A stretch of 64,000 bases of DNA from Rhizobium ruizarguesonis (GTDB taxonomy: Bacteria; Pseudomonadota; Alphaproteobacteria; Rhizobiales; Rhizobiaceae): the NCBI RefSeq assembly GCF_012349115.1, contig NZ_PQIG01000046.1, positions 62,001-126,000 of the forward strand, given 5' to 3'. The first letter of the stretch is position 1, and each line of letters begins with the position of its first letter. Positions 61,547 through 64,000 of this stretch are shown here, piece by piece. The notes below the pieces were generated by a model. It was not told the DNA's origin and ran no database searches. It saw nothing but the letters and a program-made list of their open reading frames with translations. The position numbers and the translations under genes were made by a program.

Positions 61547-62362
61547 TCAGCCAGGCACCGGTTCCAGATCGACAAGCGCCTTGATCGGCAGGTGGTCGGA
61601 GGCGATGCGCGCCAGTGGCGTGTCATGCGCTTCCACCTCCGAAATGATCCCCTTGCGGTTGGCGATGATCCGGTCGAGGGCCAGAAGCGGCAGGCCGGCG
61701 GGGAAACTCGGGACAGCGGGCGGCAGCGGTCCGAAGGCGGATTGGAACGTGTTGAGCGAAGACCGGTCGCCGAGCCGCCATTCGTTGAGGTCGCCAAGCA
61801 GGATGGTCGGCATCTCGTGCCTGTCGTTGATCAGTTCGACGAGCGTGCGCGCCTGCTGGGCTCTGCTATGCCGCAGCAATCCGAAATGCGCGGCGATGAT
61901 GCGCAGCACCCCGCCCTGCTCGAGCTCGATTTCGGCAACCAGCGCCCCGCGCGGCTCCAGCCCCGGCAGCTTGACCTGATGCACGTCATGCACCAGCCCC
62001 TTCTTGAAGAGCACGACATTGCCGTGCCAGCCATGCGCCTTCGCCATGCCGGCAATCGGCACCGGGATCAGTCCCGTCTCCCGCTCCAGCCGGCCGAGAT
62101 CGAGAATGCCGGTGCGTTCGCCGAAGCGGGTGTCGGCCTCCTGCAGCGCGATCACGTCGGCGCCGATTTCATGGATCACCCGGCTGGTGCGCTCCGGATC
62201 GAAGCGGCGGTCGGTGCCGATGCACTTGTGCACGTTGTAGGAGGCGATCAGCGTTCCCGCACTGCGCGGCCTTGCCTCCGTATAGGCTGCATCGAGCCGT
62301 TTTTTCCTGCTCCGGATCGAGGCAAGAATGCTGGCGGGAAGGCTGTCTTTTCTGGCGTGCAT
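61547..62362 (-). CDS. Endonuclease/exonuclease/phosphatase-family protein
   Basis: This 271-aa EEP-fold enzyme is Mg-dependent and cleaves phosphodiesters in DNA, sphingolipids or inositides depending on the member. Motifs: IASYNVHKCIGTD (Asn), VIALQEADTRFGER (catalytic Glu), HGWHGNVVLFKKG, AAHFGLLRHSRAQQ (His), TILLGDLNEWRLG (Asp/Asn) and IASDHLPIKALV (Asp-His). There is no signal peptide. The ATG at 62362 or one four codons earlier is possible. It follows the cardiolipin synthase gene by 93 bases on the same strand, a pairing that points to a phospholipid-related role. Confidence 0.87.
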   Translation of the reverse strand: MHARKDSLPASILASIRSRKKRLDAAYTEARPRSAGTLIASYNVHKCIGTDRRFDPERTSRVIHEIGADVIALQEADTRFGERTGILDLGRLERETGLIPVPIAGMAKAHGWHGNVVLFKKGLVHDVHQVKLPGLEPRGALVAEIELEQGGVLRIIAAHFGLLRHSRAQQARTLVELINDRHEMPTILLGDLNEWRLGDRSSLNTFQSAFGPLPPAVPSFPAGLPLLALDRIIANRKGIISEVEAHDTPLARIASDHLPIKALVDLEPVPG

Positions 62363-62455
62363 CGGCAGGCGCACTTGTTCCGTTGATCGAAGAGGCTTGT
62401 CTCAGCAGTATAGGCAGGCAAGCCGGACTTGCCACGTCCGATCACAAAAAATCCT

Positions 62456-63919
62456 TCAGAGATAAGGCGACCCCAGCCATAGTACCTTTTCGATCAACCG
62501 CACTGCGAAGGGTCGCGCCTGCAGCCCCTCAAGCGTCACCGGCACTGCCGTTTTCAGGCTTTCCTCGATATGCTCGTCGATCTCGGCGGCAAAGCCCTCG
62601 TTCAGCACTTCGAGATCAACCTCGAAATTCAGCCGCAGCGAACGCGGGTCGAGATTGGAAGAGCCGACATAGGCCCAGGTGCCGTCGATCGTCAGCAGCT
62701 TCGAATGGCTGAAACTGCCGGTGGAGCGCCAGATGCGGCAGTAATTCTTGAGGATCTGATCGAATTGCGCCGTCATCGCCCGGTCGACCAACACGAGGTT
62801 GTTGACCGCAGGCACGACGATATCGACTTCGACGCCGCGCCGCGCTGCCGTCACCAGGGCGCTGATGAGTTCGCGGTCCGGCAGGAAATAGGGCGACATG
62901 ATGCGGATCGATTGGCGCGCTACGGAAAAGGCGCCCATCAGCATCTTATGGTTGGTCTCGACGCTGCGGTCCGGGCCGGAGGCGACAACACGCATCAGGA
63001 TGGGATCACCGGGGCTGCGCTCTGGCGGTTCGATGCGCCAGGGCTCGTCGTTCAACAACTCCTGCGTCGAGAAGCGCCAGTCTTCGGCGGCGAGGTCGAA
63101 GAGGTCGGCAACGACAGGGCCGGTGACGCTGAAATGCGTGTCGTGGGCAAAGCTCTCGCCTGTCGCCTCCTCGCTGAAGCCCGCCCTGATGTTCATCCCG
63201 CCGGTCAGCGCAATTTTCCCGTCGACAATCAGGATCTTGCGGTGGGTGCGCAGATTGGCATAGGGCAGCCGCAAGCCCATGATGACATTGCCGTTGAAGA
63301 CGGCGACCGTGACGCCGTTCTCCCTGAAATGGCCGAGAATGCTCGGCACCGAATAACGTGCCCCGACCGCGTCGATCAGCACCCGGACCTCCACACCACG
63401 CCTGACCGCCGCAATCAGCGCATCGGCAATGCGAAGGCCAACCGCATCGCGGTCGAAAATATAGGTTTCAAGCAGGATGCTGCGCGTCGCCGCGTCGATG
63501 ATTGATTTCATCGCCGCATAGGCATCGTCGCCGGTCTCCAGCATGTCGATCGTATTGCCTGTCGTCAGCGGATTGCGCGTCACCCGGTCGCCCAGCGTCT
63601 GCAGCGCCGCAAAGCGGCGGCCGAACTGGCTGATCACCGTCTCGGCCTCGGCATCGAATGTCTCCAGTTCGTCGAATTCGGCCGCCAGCAGCAGCGCGTC
63701 GCGGCGGACACTCAACGATTTGCGGCGGATGCGGTTGATGCCGGCAATCGCATAGAGCAGCGCACCAATGATCGGAGAGAGCATGATGACGCCGACCCAG
63801 CCGGTCGCGGCACGCACCTCTTCCTTGGTCATGGCGGCATGGATCGCCGCCGCGGCCCCCATGGCGATCGAAACGACAAAGAGGATATGCGGCCAGTAGG
63901 TCGACAGGAGATAGAACAT
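62456..63919 (-). CDS. cls: Cardiolipin synthase (phospholipase D superfamily)
   Basis: This 487-aa membrane enzyme condenses two phosphatidylglycerol molecules to cardiolipin. Two N-terminal membrane helices (about 5-60, with the TGWVGVIMLSPIIGALLYAI segment) are followed by two PLD domains, each with an HKD motif: RTHRKILIVDGKIALTGGMN and FSHSKLLTIDGTWAYVGSSN. The 'GS/GG-N-D' companions are present. The length is that of ClsA-type enzymes. The ATG at 63919 with GGAG upstream is preferred to one 12 codons earlier. It is the first gene of the pair with the EEP phosphatase. Confidence 0.93.
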   Translation of the reverse strand: MFYLLSTYWPHILFVVSIAMGAAAAIHAAMTKEEVRAATGWVGVIMLSPIIGALLYAIAGINRIRRKSLSVRRDALLLAAEFDELETFDAEAETVISQFGRRFAALQTLGDRVTRNPLTTGNTIDMLETGDDAYAAMKSIIDAATRSILLETYIFDRDAVGLRIADALIAAVRRGVEVRVLIDAVGARYSVPSILGHFRENGVTVAVFNGNVIMGLRLPYANLRTHRKILIVDGKIALTGGMNIRAGFSEEATGESFAHDTHFSVTGPVVADLFDLAAEDWRFSTQELLNDEPWRIEPPERSPGDPILMRVVASGPDRSVETNHKMLMGAFSVARQSIRIMSPYFLPDRELISALVTAARRGVEVDIVVPAVNNLVLVDRAMTAQFDQILKNYCRIWRSTGSFSHSKLLTIDGTWAYVGSSNLDPRSLRLNFEVDLEVLNEGFAAEIDEHIEESLKTAVPVTLEGLQARPFAVRLIEKVLWLGSPYL

Positions 63920-64000
63920 CGCTGGCGAATATAGCCCCGAAACGGCGGCGTTCAATCGCGCCGCCGCTCTCCCATGACGCGAAATTTTTCACCGTGACCA

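Noticed and set aside
61425..61584. Small plus-strand frame divergent from the GcvA-like LysR gene
   Set aside because: Has a GGAGAG before its ATG, but only the first 20 residues look protein-like and the rest is the shadow of the EEP gene end; kept as unproven.
1..64000. CRISPR arrays, rRNA genes, replication origin
   Set aside because: No regularly spaced repeats, no rRNA-like sequence and no repABC or dnaA-box cluster was noticed when reading the window.

Overview
The window looks like chromosomal or chromid DNA of a Rhizobium species close to the R. leguminosarum / R. etli group. This rests on the GC-rich coding style, a RopA-type porin, an ExoF-like export protein, DUF982 and GrpB small-gene clutter, a rhizobial class III adenylate cyclase with TPRs, and palindromic intergenic repeats of the RIME type. 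No species call was tested by search.

Layout. (1) 1-1806, minus: two genes of a branched-chain amino acid type ABC importer, cut by the window edge. (2) 2280-14315, minus: a degenerate regulator-like gene, then a nine-gene surface polysaccharide operon (ExoF-like exporter, four or five glycosyltransferase-type proteins, a DUF1616-like membrane protein, a Wzx-like flippase and a secreted GH5 mannanase-like hydrolase), ending upstream in an IS5-type transposase remnant. (3) 14515-19699: LysR regulator, cupin, glutaryl-CoA dehydrogenase, DUF4126 protein, MerA-like flavoprotein and DedA protein. (4) 19712-20868: RIME repeat and a xylitol/sorbitol-type dehydrogenase. (5) 21086-30128, plus: kdpFABCDE with two extra tiny membrane-peptide genes, a KdpE-box-like site and a ptsN paralogue. 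(6) 30145-31213, minus: porin with terminator. (7) 31422-36484, plus: sulfate importer sbp-cysTWA preceded by strong palindromes, then a SleB-like lipoprotein. (8) 36631-44912, minus: pepT, then a regulated block gntR - PLP C-S lyase-like enzyme - CUT1 sugar-type ABC importer - metallophosphoesterase. (9) about 44.9-52.8 kb: a gene-poor accessory stretch with small orphan genes, two nucleotidyltransferase-fold genes, frameshifted remnants, a direct repeat and a tRNA-like fragment. (10) 52806-57622: adenylate cyclase/TPR protein facing an ankyrin-YHS pair, a GNAT acetyltransferase and a small secreted protein. (11) 58014-63919: an SDR with a divergent LysR, a second LysR, and a cardiolipin synthase/EEP phosphatase pair.

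The coherent modules are: K+ scavenging, with sensor, regulator and a likely PTS-Ntr input in one locus; sulfate uptake; an uncharacterised polysaccharide pathway that appears to be an insertion; and an unusual importer operon coupling a PLP enzyme with a phosphoesterase. No rRNA, complete tRNA or CRISPR array was seen. All functional names come from reading motifs and family resemblance by eye, and no database search was run.
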